Origin: Siphonodentalium dalli
Taxonomy: Eukaryota; Mollusca; Scaphopoda; Gadilida; Siphonodentaliidae
DNA: 64,000 nt
Direction: 5' to 3'
NCBI GenBank assembly: GCA_032622095.1
Contig: CP136064.1
Location: forward strand, 146,634,864 to 146,698,863
The notes beneath the pieces were generated by a model. The model saw only the letters and a program-made list of their open reading frames with translations, searched no databases and was not told the origin of the DNA. Shown one piece after another: positions 1 to 12,296 of the stretch; the stretch's first letter is position 1; each line of letters opens with the position of its first letter. The position numbers and the translations under genes are program-made.

Positions 1-430
1 CAATATCTATATAGCTAATAAAAAATATCATTTTTTCCATATTTTCGGGGGGTTTTTCGACTTAGAAAATTTGGAACATTTTTGCCTTTTGGATGAGATT
101 GGGTACCTTCATGGTGTAATCAACTCCTCCTACAGTTTTAAATGTAGAGATTTGAAACTCTGGGATATTGTTCCTAACATGTTGGTGATTTGCAACATCT
201 ATATAGCTAATATTTTTTTTATGGAGTTATTAACCCTTTTCAACATTTTTTTAAATTTCTTTAACAAAGCGGCATCGACTTGCCATGTTGTCGGGGGACA
301 CTGTGGTCTGCTGACCTTTTATTCACAATAGTAATGACAAATGAGTTGGACATCCTAAGTAAATGAGGCAAGAGTATCACGATAACCAGCACACGAGGAA
401 TTAACAGGGCTTTGCACGATGTACTTTTGA
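1..430. repeat. Degenerate dispersed-repeat sequence, no gene
   Basis: The motif ATCTATATAGCTAATA occurs at the very start and again near 198, so this is about two units of a roughly 196-bp repeat. The unit carries the phrase 'gttatt(a)-ccc-ttttc' seen in the tandem-unit elements elsewhere in the window. No convincing coding frame is present; the 86-codon open frame at 71-331 is low-complexity and has no recognisable domain. Confidence 0.45.
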
Positions 431-439
431 CTTTCAAAC

Positions 440-2130
440 GTTTTGAAGGGTAATACCAGTTTTACAGGGGGCGTACGAGATTGTTATTACCCTTGTAAAA
501 TCAGTCTTTTCTATATAGCGAGTACATTTTTTTGCAACGTGATACTAGTTTTACAAGGTGGATACCATATTGTTATTACCCTTGAAAACTGTCTTCTCTC
601 TATGTAGCGACTATTGTACAAGGGGGATACAAGATTGTTATTAGCCTTGTAAAAACTGTCTTATCTATATAGCGACGACATATTTTGCAGGGTGATATAA
701 ATTTTACAATGCGGATACAAGATTGTTATTACCCTTGTAAAACATGTCTTCACTATATAGCGACATTTTTTGCAGGGTAATATCAATTTTACAAGGGGAT
801 ATGAGATTGTTATTACCCTTGTAAAACCTGTCTTCTCTAAATAGCGATGACATATTTTGCAGGGTAATATCAATTTTACAAGGTGGATACGAGATTGTTA
901 TTACCCTTGTAAAATTGTCTCTATATATGGACGACATTTTTTGCAGGTTAATATCAGTTTTACAAGGGCGATACAAGATTGTTATTACCCTTGAAACTGT
1001 CTTCTCTATATAGCGACTTTTTTTTGCAGGGTAATATCAATTTTACAAGGGGGATAGGAGATTGTTATTACCCTTGTATTAAAAACCTGTCTTCTCTAAA
1101 TAGCGACAACAATTTTTTTTTCAGGGTAATACCAATTTTACAAGGGAATACGAGATTGTTATTACCCTTGTAAAACCTGTCTTCTCTATTTTGCGAAATG
1201 TTTGCAGGGTAATATCAATTTTACAAGGGGGGATATGAGATTTTTATTACCTTTGTAAAAACTGTCTTCTCTAAATAGCAACGAAATTTTTTTGTGGGGT
1301 AATATCAATTTTACAAGGGGGGATACAAATTACCCTTGTAAAACATGTCTTCACTTTATAGCGACATTTTTGCAGGGTAATATCAATTTTACAAGGGGGA
1401 TATGAGATTGTTATTACCCTTGTAAAACCTGTCTTCTCCAAATAGCGATGACATATTTTGCAGGGTAATATCAATTTTACAAGGTGATACGAGATTGTTA
1501 TTACCCTTGTAAAACTGTCACTATATATAGCGACTTTTTTTGCAGGGTAATATCAATTTTACAAGGGAGATACGAGATTGTTATTACCTTTGTAAAACCT
1601 GTCTTCTCTAAATAGTGATGACATATTTTGCAGGGTAATATCAGTTTTACAAGGTGGACACCAGATTGTTATTACCCTTGTAAAGCTGTCTTCTCTATAT
1701 ATGGATGACATTTTTTGCAGGGTAATATCAGTTTTACAAGGTGGATACAAGATTTTTATTACCCTTGTAAAACATGTCTTCTCTATTTTGCGAAATTTTT
1801 GCAGGGTAATATTAATTTTACAAGGCGGGATAGGATATTGTTATTACCCTTGTAAAAACCTGTCTTCTTTAAATAGCAACAACATTTTTTGTGGGGTAAT
1901 ATCAATTTTACAAAGGGGATACCAGATTGTTATTACCCTTGTAAAACATGTTTTCTCCATATCGCGAGACTATTTTTGCAGGGTAATATCAGTTTTACAA
2001 GGTGGACACCAGATTGTTGTTTTCCTTGTAAAACCCGCCTTCTGTATAGTGACGACACATTATGAAGGGTAATATAAATTTTAAAAGGGGGGTACAAGAT
2101 TGTTATTACCCTTTTAAAACCTGTCTTCTC
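440..2130. repeat. Tandem array, about 20 copies of an ~86-bp hairpin-forming unit
   Basis: GTTATTACCCTTGTAAAA recurs at about 482, 572, 636, 724, 810, 896, 978, 1064, 1156, 1243, 1330, 1410, 1496, 1579, 1668, 1755, 1843, 1928, 2013 and 2100, a spacing of 80-90 bp. Each unit also holds GGGTAATATCAATTTTACAAGG upstream, given here only as a position guide: its two halves, GGGTAATA and TTTTACAAGG, are complementary to TATTACCC and CCTTGTAAAA in the same unit. Every monomer can therefore fold on itself, and the array as a whole has quasi-dyad symmetry. Units differ by point changes and 1-5 bp indels. Open frames across the array on both strands are repeats of the monomer and not genes. A single related fragment lies near 34706-34735. 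Confidence 0.9.
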
Positions 2131-3374
2131 TATATAGCGAGGGTATTTGTTGCCGGCTATATACAAAATAATTTGTTTCCCATTTGGTTAACATATATCG
2201 AACAATTTAGAACACCGGGATACGGCAAGAAGGCTTAAAATTCCACAGAGGGGATAAAGCATGATACACTGACTTAGAACACACTGTATGCAATGGGTGC
2301 TTGCACACAGGTGGCATTGCAGGAAACGCAGAAAACACAGGCCACATGATTACATTGGTGTCCTAATCTGGTGGTGCAGTGCCGCACAGTACGTGCATTT
2401 TTGTCTGGGGTTGTTCAGTAGAGCGAAGATACTAGAAGCACAGCAGTTTTCAGTCTAGGTCAGTTTTGGACTGTGATTGTGCATCACTTTACCATGCAGT
2501 CATTTTAAACAAAACTTTACGAATAACAATGAACCATGATATCAACAGAAACATACGAGTAAGCGCAGAAAACACTGTCGCCGCAGAAAACACGTTCGCA
2601 GTTGCCGCAGAAAAAAAATCGTGACATGCCATGTGGAAGGGCCTTAACTCCAATAAGTCTTAACAGATTTTTACCTGATTTTGGTCCATGCCTTCTATTC
2701 ATGAATATATTTTCAGAAACCATTCCTGCCCAAATTTTATATTTCTATAATTACAGCTCTATTTATATTTGTGTTTTCCTTGATCCTGATTGAACAAGTC
2801 TTAACAATGCCTTTAATAGTTTCTTGTTGCTTGTATTTCTCGATATAGTTAAAGTGACCGAGTCATTGGTGTAGGAATTCATTGAAGGGTTAACATTCGC
2901 ACAAGTCGATTGTCCTCTGGCCAAATTTATCTAGAGTGTTTATGGTGTGTCCTGCATGGTTACCGAATACCGATCCTTTTTTCAGTGAATTGAAAGTGTT
3001 CGACTCAGAGTAAATACTTATCGCTTTCTGCATTTTTCTTATAATAGCAGATGCCAAACATTAATTTATTTAATTTGTTACCGAATAACATGGCTATGGT
3101 GATAACTGGTTCACTTGTAACAATTAGATTGTTAACATCCTATTGTGGATCGGCAAACTCCAAATTCAATTTTCAAAGGCGTAATTTCAAATTGGTGATA
3201 TAATTGCAGAATGTCAATGCATTAGGAGGATTCACGTCAAATTCATATATTATCTAATTTGTAGTTTCCAATTTGAAAAGTGATTTTTAATGACACAATT
3301 GTTAGTTGTTCCTCTGCGTCAGTTTCATTTTATTTACATTCAAGTCGATCTTGACTTTAGTGGCCTTGAACTTC
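2131..3374. other. No gene or clear repeat recognised
   Basis: AT-rich sequence without a supported coding frame, RNA gene or bounded element. A short 'gcagaaaacac' motif recurs near 2330 and 2560-2610, but this is not enough to define a unit. Confidence 0.4.
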
Positions 3375-3610
3375 TTTTATCTCACATTATCTTCATTGGC
3401 AAAATCTGCCAATAAATTTTTGTTCAATCGTTCGAACAGGATACTCGACTAACGGAAATTGTGATATGTTACAACAGACTAATTTGAGATAATTCTTTCT
3501 AATATGTTGAAATTAATGTGCCGGGGCATAATTATAAGCAACCAACATATTTCTGCTGCATTTATGGGCTTATAAAATTGGAATTGTCTGAACAACATAC
3601 TTGGTATAAC
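3375..3610 (+). repeat. Dispersed repeat R1, copy 1
   Basis: Closely matches 47470-47700 in the same orientation, including the shared phrases GATACTCGACTAAC, AATATGTTGAAATTAATG and TGCATTTATGGG. No terminal repeats or tail are seen, so the family is unclassified. Confidence 0.7.
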
Positions 3611-4610
3611 AGCCATCTCAAATTTGAATCCATCAGCACACCCTGCATTCCGCATTTATTGGAGAATTATTTTGAAAATTAATGGGCATATTTAGGATAA
3701 CCTCCAGATGGGAGCTGTCAAATTTGAATGATTTTCGATGAAAAACATAGCGGCCACCAGCAGTAGAGCTGGTCGGTTTTATAATTTAGAGTTCAATTTC
3801 TTCTTTTTTTTAGGAATAAAAAACTTTGATTGCGGTTCGGTTTTAGGTTTCCCTATTAAGGCACACATTCAAATCCAAAGACATCAAGTAAAGATTATAT
3901 ACACACTGTCGTGATATTGACATCACTGCATGCTGCCTTTGATAAGTTGTTTTCACAAAGGAACTGGTGCCGACTTTAAAATAGATTGGTGACCTCCGAG
4001 TAACACTATGATCTTGTGAAGCATGTGTGCGCATCGTCAAAGTATTTGAGTAATGATTGACTACTTGTACGTTGCTTCTTATAGTTGTGAGAATGTAAGG
4101 AATAGTGGTTAATAATTGCTGTCATTTTTTCCGAGATTTCCCATTGGTCAAGCCTATTGTCATTTAGCAAGTTGCAGAGTTTTACCTTTCAACAAAATTA
4201 TCTCGCATTTACTACATTCAAGGTGGCTCGATCAGTTCATGTGCATGGATAAGTCTGGATATTCACAATAATTATAATTTATAAACATATTTGCCAACAG
4301 CCCCCCCCCCATGTAAATCTTGAGCACAATACACCCCATGACCTACAAAAATAACTTAAAGATAATTGTCTCAAGGGTTACCTGTTTGCATTTTGATGAC
4401 AATTGTGTTCCGATTCCTGACTGAGACAACTCAATATGTTTCCACCTTGTAAATGCGAATGCTATATTGGAGCCTATGGGATTTAAAGTTACTTGTGTTG
4501 CCATGATCAGCAGTTATAACTATCTTAAAAAGTTTGAATTTACACATTCTCTTATCCATGTACATGATTGAAAGTTCAAGGAACCATGGCTTTTTTTTTA
4601 GCTCACCTGA
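3611..4610. other. No gene recognised
   Basis: AT-rich interspersed sequence. A phrase near 3610-3660 ('aatttgaatccatcagcacaccctgca', cited by position only) resembles 37015-37045 in the block at 36820-37425, so a decayed fragment of that family is present. Nothing coding is supported. Confidence 0.4.
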
Positions 4611-5262
4611 GACAACATCTCCAGTGTAGCTATAGTCATCATTCCTCATCCGTCATCTGTCCATCCATCCTTCAACAATTGTCCTCTTTTCCAGAACCAT
4701 AAGACCAAATGGATTCATATTTGGTGTGGATGTTCCCTGGGTGACTCACATTCAAATTTGTTAAAATGAGGTAACCAAATCAAATAGTTGCGGAGCCAGG
4801 GCCATAACTTGTTCTCTTCATAGTAATTCTTAAAACACCTTCTCCAGAGCCATAAGACAACATTGTTTCATATTTTATGTGGATGTTCCTTTAATATGTG
4901 ACTCACATTAACATTTGTTCAATTGAGGTCACCAGGTCAATTGGTTGTGAATTCATGGCTATTACTCTTTCCCTCCATAGTAATTCTTAAAATAACTTCT
5001 TTTCCAGAACCATACCACCGAATGGGTTCATATTTGGTGTGGATGTTTCCTAGGTGACTCACATTCAGATTTGTTCAAATGAGGTCACTAGGTCAAATAG
5101 TTGTGAAGCCAAGACCATAACTCTTTCCCGCCATAGTAATTCTTAAAACGACTTCTTCTCAGGAGCCATCGGGCCTATTTAGCTTATATTTGGTATGGAG
5201 GGTTCAGATTTGTTCAAATGGGGTCACTAGGTCAATTATGGCAGAGCCAGGGACATCAATCT
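4611..5262 (+). repeat. Tandem-unit element, ~160-bp units x4
   Basis: Opens with a TAGCTCACCTGAGACAAC-type segment and a CATCC/GTCC-rich stretch. About four degenerate units of roughly 155-165 bp follow. Each unit runs from 'cttcttttccagaaccata' through 'atttggtgtggatgtt' and 'gtgactcacatt' to 'aggtcactaggtcaa' and 'catagtaattcttaaaa'. The architecture (short inverted or CA/TC-rich head, then tandem units of near-nucleosomal length) is shared with 25965, 36820, 37426 and 58478, although the unit sequences differ. Confidence 0.7.
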
Positions 5263-5404
5263 GTTTTTAGATTGATCTTCTTTACTCAATTTAACAAACA
5301 CAAATATTTTTTAACTTAAAAAAAAACAAATAAAAGTTTTAAGTTCCAAAAAATACTTTTTTGATCTAATTTAGGTTTAAAGACATACTATGTACTTGTT
5401 GGAC

Positions 5405-6135
5405 ATTCAAGTCCAATTTAAATATGATATGGAATCCCATGTGTTGTTCTATAAAGCAGTCTGATTTGTCAACAACTTTAAAAGTTTTACCACAACTAGC
5501 TGGTTAAAAGTGGCAGAGATAGGGATTTAACACTTTTGCTTCCAATGAGTTAACCTCAACTCCTAAACATATACTTCGAAATCACTAAACCATTGGATCT
5601 CACAGTGAGAGGTCATTGGACGATGTGAATAGGGACAGAGTTATATGATTTAAAACTACCCCCACCCACCCAAATTTATATAAACCCCATCTTATGACAA
5701 ATTAGTTGAGCATTTGAATTCAAGTTGGGTACTGATATATGGATTCATGTGAACATATCTTTGATAAATTATCAGTTTATAGATTTAACCAGGTTTTACC
5801 ATATTATGTAAATATAAGCTGTTAACTCTTTTTGTCTATGCTAATGAGGTGTAGGTCTATTATGCTGATAATTTCAAGGGAAAAGTCTTGGTGATGACCC
5901 TTCCCTAAATTTTTTAACTACTTTTGAGGAAAATGTATTCACTTCAACTCTTAAAGTATATACTGTTTAAAAATTTTGAGATAAATGAATCTCATAGATT
6001 TGGATTTACATTGGTTCAAATAGGGGCAGAGATAAGAGATTTATTTCTCCCCACCCTGCCTGTATATATTCTGTTGAATTCAAGTTTAGTACTGGTTTAA
6101 TAATATATAGATTCCTAATGATTTCTAAACGGACA
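5405..6135 (+). repeat. Dispersed repeat R2, copy 1
   Basis: The section 5410-5790 matches 46945-47335 in direct orientation; shared phrases include GATATGGAATCCCATG, AAAAGTGGCAGAGATAGGG, TTTTGCTTCCAATGAGTTA and ATCACTAAACC. A second, more decayed run of the same unit follows at about 5930-6130 ('gcagagataagagattta', 'gttgaattcaagtt'). Not coding. Confidence 0.7.
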
Positions 6136-6374
6136 GGGTGGGGGACAGGTGAGGGCAATTTTAGGGGCAATGGGGAGGGAGTGCAGGGGGGGGGGGTGAG
6201 TTTTTATCAAAATTTTAAACAGTTAGAAAATATCATGCTTGATACAATATAATAATTGTATATTTGATTTTCACATCAAAATTAGGTTAGAATTTTTCTC
6301 TTAATTTGATTTTCCAACCAGTATGTTTTAGACCAACAGTCAGTCCGTATTGTCCTACTTCTGGATAAACTTTT
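6136..6374. other. G-rich and AT-rich spacer
   Basis: Contains a purine-rich run around 6125-6200 with a stretch of G. No gene is seen. Confidence 0.4.
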
Positions 6375-6970
6375 TTGTTTTTATTAAATGTTTTATTGAT
6401 TAAGAAGAATAACAACAAAGAAAGAGACAAAATACATTCACTCATTCATGCTCTCAGTCCAAGACAAGGAAGAGTTTTGCTCTTCCATGCCCTGGCCTAC
6501 TTTCTTACCTGTGGCATGCAATTAGACAATATTTAAAGCCACACACTGTGTAGGGACAATTTTAACAATCATCGTTCAACTTAAAAGCAAGACCAATAAC
6601 CGTTACTAGGTACCACCTTGATATATTTTTGCCTGAAATGGACTTTCTTTAGCAACAACAATGGTGATAAAAAACAATAGATTTAATTTTTTGTGTTCAG
6701 AATAACTTTAAATTTCCCTTATTAACCGGCTAAAGTGGTCGATGGTGTGTAATATTTAAGGTTTGCAGATTCAATGTTCCAAACACTATGTGCAGCTTTA
6801 ATTGGTTTAAGTTCTGAATTTAGCATAAACAGTATAATTTATAGTAAATTTAACCATATTGAGATCGTATTGTAAATATTGCATCAGGTTCGACAGCAGA
6901 CGGGAAAAATACACAACGCTCGCTTGAATTGCATTTGGGACTGTGACTGAAAAATGTTGTGATGTGGTTA
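6375..6970. repeat. Dispersed repeat R3, copy 1
   Basis: Matches 30905-31495 in the same orientation over about 590 bp. Shared phrases include GGCCTACTTTC, CGTTCAACTTAA, ATAATGGTGATAAAA and ACACAACGCTCGCT. Copy 2 starts in a (GTTT)n/poly-T tract, which would fit the tail of a retroelement lying on the minus strand. No coding frame remains. The class is inferred only from that tract. Confidence 0.65.
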
Positions 6971-7120
6971 AGCATACCATGTATATATATTGACGTTCTT
7001 GTTGACTGTATTACTGGACCAATAAGAATGATAGCTCGGGTACCGGGTAATTGATTTATGCTGTGTGTTGTTCAGGGTCACTGTTAAGGTAGGGTATACT
7101 TTGAGTCTGTAATAAACAAG

Positions 7121-9805
7121 CAGTCAGATGCTCGTAGCCCGTTTATATATAACTATGGGTATATGCCAGATATAACCGTACAAAAAAAACGCCGTTCTTT
7201 TGACCGTGTATTTATCTATGGTGTGTGTGCCGGTGGTTGTCCGTAACCCAATAACCGGTGTTATTGCTTTGAAAGGTAATCATGTTCGACTGGTGTTGTT
7301 AGATTGGTAATGAGATTAGCGGTTTCTATGTCTTGTCTGGTCATATTTACTGTTTGAAATTTGTCTGGAATAGACGCACTTCTTATACAAGAATTTACGC
7401 AACAGGAGCGTAGAGAAATCGCACGTCGAGTTGATTTAAGGGTTTCTAGTTTTGTGGTTATGAGAGCTCATTTCCCCCTGATATCTGCTCCATATGTGGT
7501 CTTCTCCTTTAAAATATCTATATGATTTCAAACAGGGGATATCCCCGACGTAGGGGCTATACGATTCCCCGACAGGGGGTAGACTTTAGCTACTGGGTTG
7601 ACCATTGCAGATCTCCCCGACGTGGGTGTCTATCCCTCCCCGACACAGTGGGGATGTAGCCCCCTGACTCCTCCCGTGGGTGCCACCCAACATAATTTAG
7701 TATCGATGATTTCTGGTCTTAAGTGAATGTAAGACCGCGCTCTTAGCATGGGCTGCCAAGCAGGGGCGTGTCGGCAGGGGTGGTTATGCAGGGATCTTAC
7801 CCCCAAATTGTAGTCACACCTAATGCAACATTAATTGGAAAATTCAAACCAAAACTAGGTTGAAATTGTTCTCGTAGTTTGATTTTGCAATAATTTCTTA
7901 GTGACGAACTTGTTGTTTTTAGACCAACATTTGTATATTTACCTTTTCATTTGCAAAAATTCGGGACTGAAATGGCCATCAGTCAGAGACGTGGCGACAT
8001 GGGGGTTTGGGTGTGGGTGTCTCACCCCCAACTTTGGTCAAATTTTTAAACAGTTGGAAATTTCATACCTGCCAAAACATTAGTTGAAAATTTCACACCA
8101 ACAATAGTTTTGGAAATTTTCCTACCTTGGGGAGGGTGACAGGTTGGAAATTTCCAACACTTGGAAAGCTTGTGCCCTGGTCCCTCCCCGATGGCCAGTT
8201 AATTTAAGAAAACAATATTGTCATACATTTGGTCAACATTGTCATTGGAATTGTCGTCAGTTGGAAATTTTCTAACCTAAGTGGGGTTGTCAGGTTTGAA
8301 ATTTCCAACTCTAGGAAAGCTTTAGGCTAGTTTATATGCTAGGATTTTACGATATTCTTGTTCAGATTAAAAAAATTTCGCACAACGGGCCGAACCATGG
8401 TCGGCCCGGTGTGTCATTGTCCCTCCCCTGTGGCCAATACAAAACTGCTTACTAGGTTAGCAAAACATTATTTTACTACATTTGGTCAAACTTGTGGACT
8501 GAAATAGCCATCAGTTGGAGAATTTACCAACCTGAAGTGGAGTATGAGGTTTGAAAATTCCAAAACTATAGGAAAGCTTCAGTTGAGGCCAGTCTAGATG
8601 CTAGGACTTGTGATTTTCTTGTATAGTTTTCAAAATTTTCTCGCAACTATGGTGAGCCCGGTATGTCCTGGTCTCTTGTCCGTAGCCGTGTGCATTTGTC
8701 TGGGGTTAGACCACTAGATGTCAGGATTTATGCAAATTTTTCAGGTTAAAATATCTTAAATGTTCTCATACCGGGAATATAGAACCATGGTTTATAAATA
8801 TATAGGATATTTGGCCTGAGCACTGATGTGCAAGGGGGGTGCAAATGGAATTATGCAAAACTTGTGTTTGGTCTGATTCTGATTCAAGGGGGGGGGGGGG
8901 GGGGGGGGGGGGGGGTGGTGCGGTTGGAATTTCTCAAGGTGGACACAACAGAGACCATCTAGCCACGTCCCTGCCATCAGTTGGCAATTTTCAAATCTAA
9001 GGGTGAGTTTCAGGTCTAGATGTTAGGATTGTCAAATTTTCATGTTCAGATTTTCAAAATGTTCTCACATCGGGCCTAACCATCTGTTCTGTGCCATAGC
9101 CAGTATAGTTACTTGCTAATTAATTTAAGACAAAATAAATCGGGGTGTAAATTTGTCGGGCGTTATACCACTAGATGTTAGGATTTTTTAATCTCATACT
9201 GGGCCGAACCATCCTTTTCATTCCCCTGTATGGCCAGTGGCCACAAGACAACTGGTCCATTTAGAATGGGCTACCATTTAGTAGTCTATGGGGTAACATT
9301 TGGGAAAAATCAAAGCACCGGAGGGGGGGGGGGGGGTGAAAACTGAATCACGCAAACTTGTGAGTTTGGTGTGGTTCAATGGGGTGGGGTGCAGTTGGAA
9401 ATTCCAAGGCGGAGACGAAAACCACCCAGCCACCCACCCAGCCAAGTCCCGAGTGCCAAATATCCCAGATTCAACCATGCAGGGTGCCCCTCGCGACTTA
9501 GCTTTCGGCATAGGCCTATTTGTTTTCTATCCGAGAATACACTGAACCGGCGGCAATATATTGACCATACTCTTAATGAAAAGACTTCCGTGCCACGGAA
9601 TCCGTGGTGATCAGACGGTAACGTCGTGCTGCAAGGAAGACGATAATTGTGTTGTAGAAATGATACGGAAAACCGATTGTCAAAAAACGCAACATCAAAA
9701 TACACAGGCCAAGGCTTATCGATCCAAACTGTGGAGTGTGTTTTCATTGTGTATTTCTCGCATATACCCATGGTTATATATAAACAGGCTACGAGCATCT
9801 GACTG
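7121..9805. mobile_element. 2.7-kb TIR DNA transposon, probably non-autonomous
   Basis: The left end starts CAGTCAGATGCTCGTAGCC at 7121. The right end at 9805 is its reverse complement, and the match continues about 48 bp inwards with few mismatches (through 'tatgggtatatgc'). AAG flanks both ends (7118-7120 and 9806-9808), consistent with a 3-bp target-site duplication. The interior holds degenerate minisatellite-like phrases ('ttggaaattttc', 'ccccgacgtggg') and two poly-G runs (8888-8915, 9323-9336). An open frame on the minus strand (9376-9861) crosses the right TIR and has no recognised domain. A 3-bp duplication is compatible with PIF/Harbinger or CACTA-type elements, but no transposase is present to decide. 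Confidence 0.75.
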
Positions 9806-9808
9806 AAG

Positions 9809-10620
9809 GTTTTTAAATATAATATTATTCTATTTTTAAGGCATTTCGAAGTGCCAGCCAATGATTATCAAAGTCGTGATTCATGTTACATTTTGTGTTG
9901 TATCTCTTGCATTCATACCTAAATTGAAGATCGCAAAGGAAAGAGTGAAGCGACAGCTGTGATGGTGTGAATTTTGTCCTATATATATATTGTTTCAACA
10001 CTAGTAGGAAAAGGTTATTTTTTGAATATCTGTATTCATGATCGATACCTATAATGATATTCTTTTTTGTTAGATCAATTGGAAATTGGTTGTTTCTTGT
10101 CCATGTTTGAATTTCTATCATAAAGGTTTGGATGTGGGGACAGTCCCAGAAAATGTGAGATTATGGTTTCCTGTACATTTTGACAGCGATTGCAAAAATC
10201 GTCGAGTCTAAGTTTGGCCATCTTCAGAAATTTATTGGTACTAATAATTTGTGTGTTTATTCTGAATTGGAGCCACTGTAATTTCATATCGGTTCTCGTT
10301 TTAAAGGGCATGCTCAAATATTCTTCCCAATTTTCTATCTTCTCGCCTATTTCCGATTCCCATTTTTGGCATGCATTCGGCATAGTTTTCCCATTTGCTA
10401 GAATTTTGTAAAATAATTGCCCACCTTTGCTCATGGATTATCGGAGCGAGATTGTTGGGTAGGAATGGACATGGCATACGGATTAAGGGTTGATTAAGAG
10501 AATTTGCCAATGAGAAAATCTTTATGTTGTTGATTGTTATGAAATCGACGCGGATGTTGAAAGTTGCATAAAGTGTGCGTGGGGTATGGAATCTATTATC
10601 TGATTGGAATAGATCATTTA
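9809..10620 (-). pseudogene. L1/Tx1-like LINE ORF2, C-terminal third (piece 3 of 3)
   Basis: The minus strand from 10620 reads into a non-LTR retrotransposon ORF2 C-terminus in several frames. About 10620-10330 gives 'NDLFQSDNRFHTPRTL'. Then 10434-10075 gives the typical L1-like segment 'MKLQWLQFRINTQIISTN' followed by a Cys-rich knuckle, CNRCQNVQETIISHF. Then 10121-9825 gives 'KNIIIGIDHEYRYSKNN' and 'LKQYIYRTKF', the usual end of L1-clade ORF2. Frameshifts separate the three parts, so the piece is dead. It joins piece 2 (15898-16403) exactly once the Helitron at 10621-15897 is removed. Its 3' end lies against the TIR element at 9805. Confidence 0.85.
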
Positions 10621-10639
10621 TCTATATCTATATTTGCGA

Positions 10640-12290
10640 ATGTCTGTCTGTCTGTCTGTCTGTCTGTGTTCTATAGAAATTCACAGGGGACCATCTAGAT
10701 GATGCCAAAGGGGTCTACTAGGAGTAGCTTTTTACGAGAAAGATAATGGTCGGGGTTAGAATTTTCTAAAGTGACGCCGTTGTTGTCAGGGGCATAAAAG
10801 GGGGAGGGGCAGAAAAAACATTTGTCGCCGATTGCCACCAAACTTATATATAATCTTCCCCATAATATGAGGAATCTAATGGCGTGGTTTAAATATGGCA
10901 AAAGTCGCGCCGTTCCCGAAAGGGGGGGGGGGGCAGATTTTTTTTCTGTCGCCAATTGCCATGAAACTTACATAAAATCATCCCCATGATATGAAGAATC
11001 CAACGGTGTGGTTTAAATATGTCAAAAGTGGCGTCGTTTGAGTCAGGGATGACCGGAGGGGGAGAGGGGCACCAAAATTGATAAAACTAATTTTAGCGCC
11101 GATTTCCACCAAATTGATATATATTCTTCTTCATGATACAAGGAATCTAATTGTGCGATTTAACAACGCCAAGTTGTTGTTTTTGGATGAGAGATTGGGA
11201 GGGGGTGGGCACTAAATTTGATAAGTCGCCGATTGCCACCACACTTATACAAAATCATCCCCATGGTAAGAGGAGTCTAATGGTGTGGCTTTTATCTGTC
11301 AAATGTGGCCTCATTCGAGTCAGAGTTGCATTGAAAGGGACAGGGGCACCAAAATTGATGCACAATTTTTTTAGCGCCAATTTCCACCAAATTGATACAC
11401 GTTCTTATCCATGATACGAGGAATCTAATCGTGATTTAAAGACGCCATAGCGGTGCTGTTTGGGTGAGAGATGGAGAGGGGAGGGATTGGCACCAAATTT
11501 GATAAAAAAAATTGTTTAGTTTCCGATTATCACCAAATTTATAACCAATCATCTCCATGATATCAGGAGTGTAATCGTGTGGTTTAAGGATGTCACAAGT
11601 GGGGCCATTCGAGTCAGTGGTGTATAGAGATGAGAGGGACACAAAAAATTATATCTATATGTTTAGTGCCGATTTCCACAGATTGATACATATTCTTCTC
11701 CGTGATACGAGGAATCTTATCGTGTGGTTTTATATAATAGATACACCAAATTGGTGCCCTATGGGTGAGAGATATGGGGACCTTAAATTTGATACGAATT
11801 TGTATACTCGCCAATTTTCACCAATTTCATATATATGCATCTCTAATCTCTAATGAGTCTTAGTGTGTGCAGGTTGAGTCCGAAATAGGGACGGGAGGGT
11901 CACCAAAACTGATACAAAATATTTTTTAGTACCAATTACCATCAAATTTAGACACGTTCTTCTCAAATGATACAAGAAATAAAATCGTGCTGTCTGTCTG
12001 TCTTTTTGTCTGTCTGTGTGTGTTCTATATATAACTTCACCCGGTACAATAGAGATGGCACCAAGGCGTTCTAAGAGGGGTAACTTTTTACAAGGAAGAT
12101 AATGGTGCGGGTTAAAATTTTCTAAAATGACGCTGTTGGTGGGAGGGGAAATTTAAAAAATATGGTGAAATAGTTTTGTCGCTGATTTCCACCAAACGAA
12201 TACATAATCACCTTCGCAATATGGCGTTGTTCGAGTCAGCGTTGCATCAACAATTGATTTAATAAACCAAATTCCACCAAATTCATACAC
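10640..12290 (+). repeat. Degenerate tandem units inside the Helitron
   Basis: After a (TCTG)n microsatellite at 10642-10670, units of roughly 110-190 bp recur. They contain 'gtcgccgattgccaccaaa', 'atcatccccatgatatgagga' (position guide 10980-11000) and 'tctaatggtgtggttt', at about 10828, 10948, 11095, 11226, 11375, 11520, 11665 and 11815. The head segment ('tgtctgtctg...gttctata...ttctaaa') recurs at 11990-12140, so the head-plus-unit block was itself duplicated. Open frames here follow the repeat. Confidence 0.75.
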
Positions 12291-12296
12291 GTTTTT

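Noticed and set aside
440-2130. CRISPR array
   Set aside because: Repeats are contiguous without unique spacers, diverged from each other, and the sequence is eukaryotic.
440-2166. Several 63-123-codon open frames on both strands
   Set aside because: They translate the 86-bp tandem unit (recurring 'PCKIDITLQ' and 'FCRVISVLQGG' peptides) and shift with its indels.
9376-9861. 161-codon minus-strand frame
   Set aside because: It crosses the right TIR of the 7121-9805 element and a G-rich run, and has no domain.
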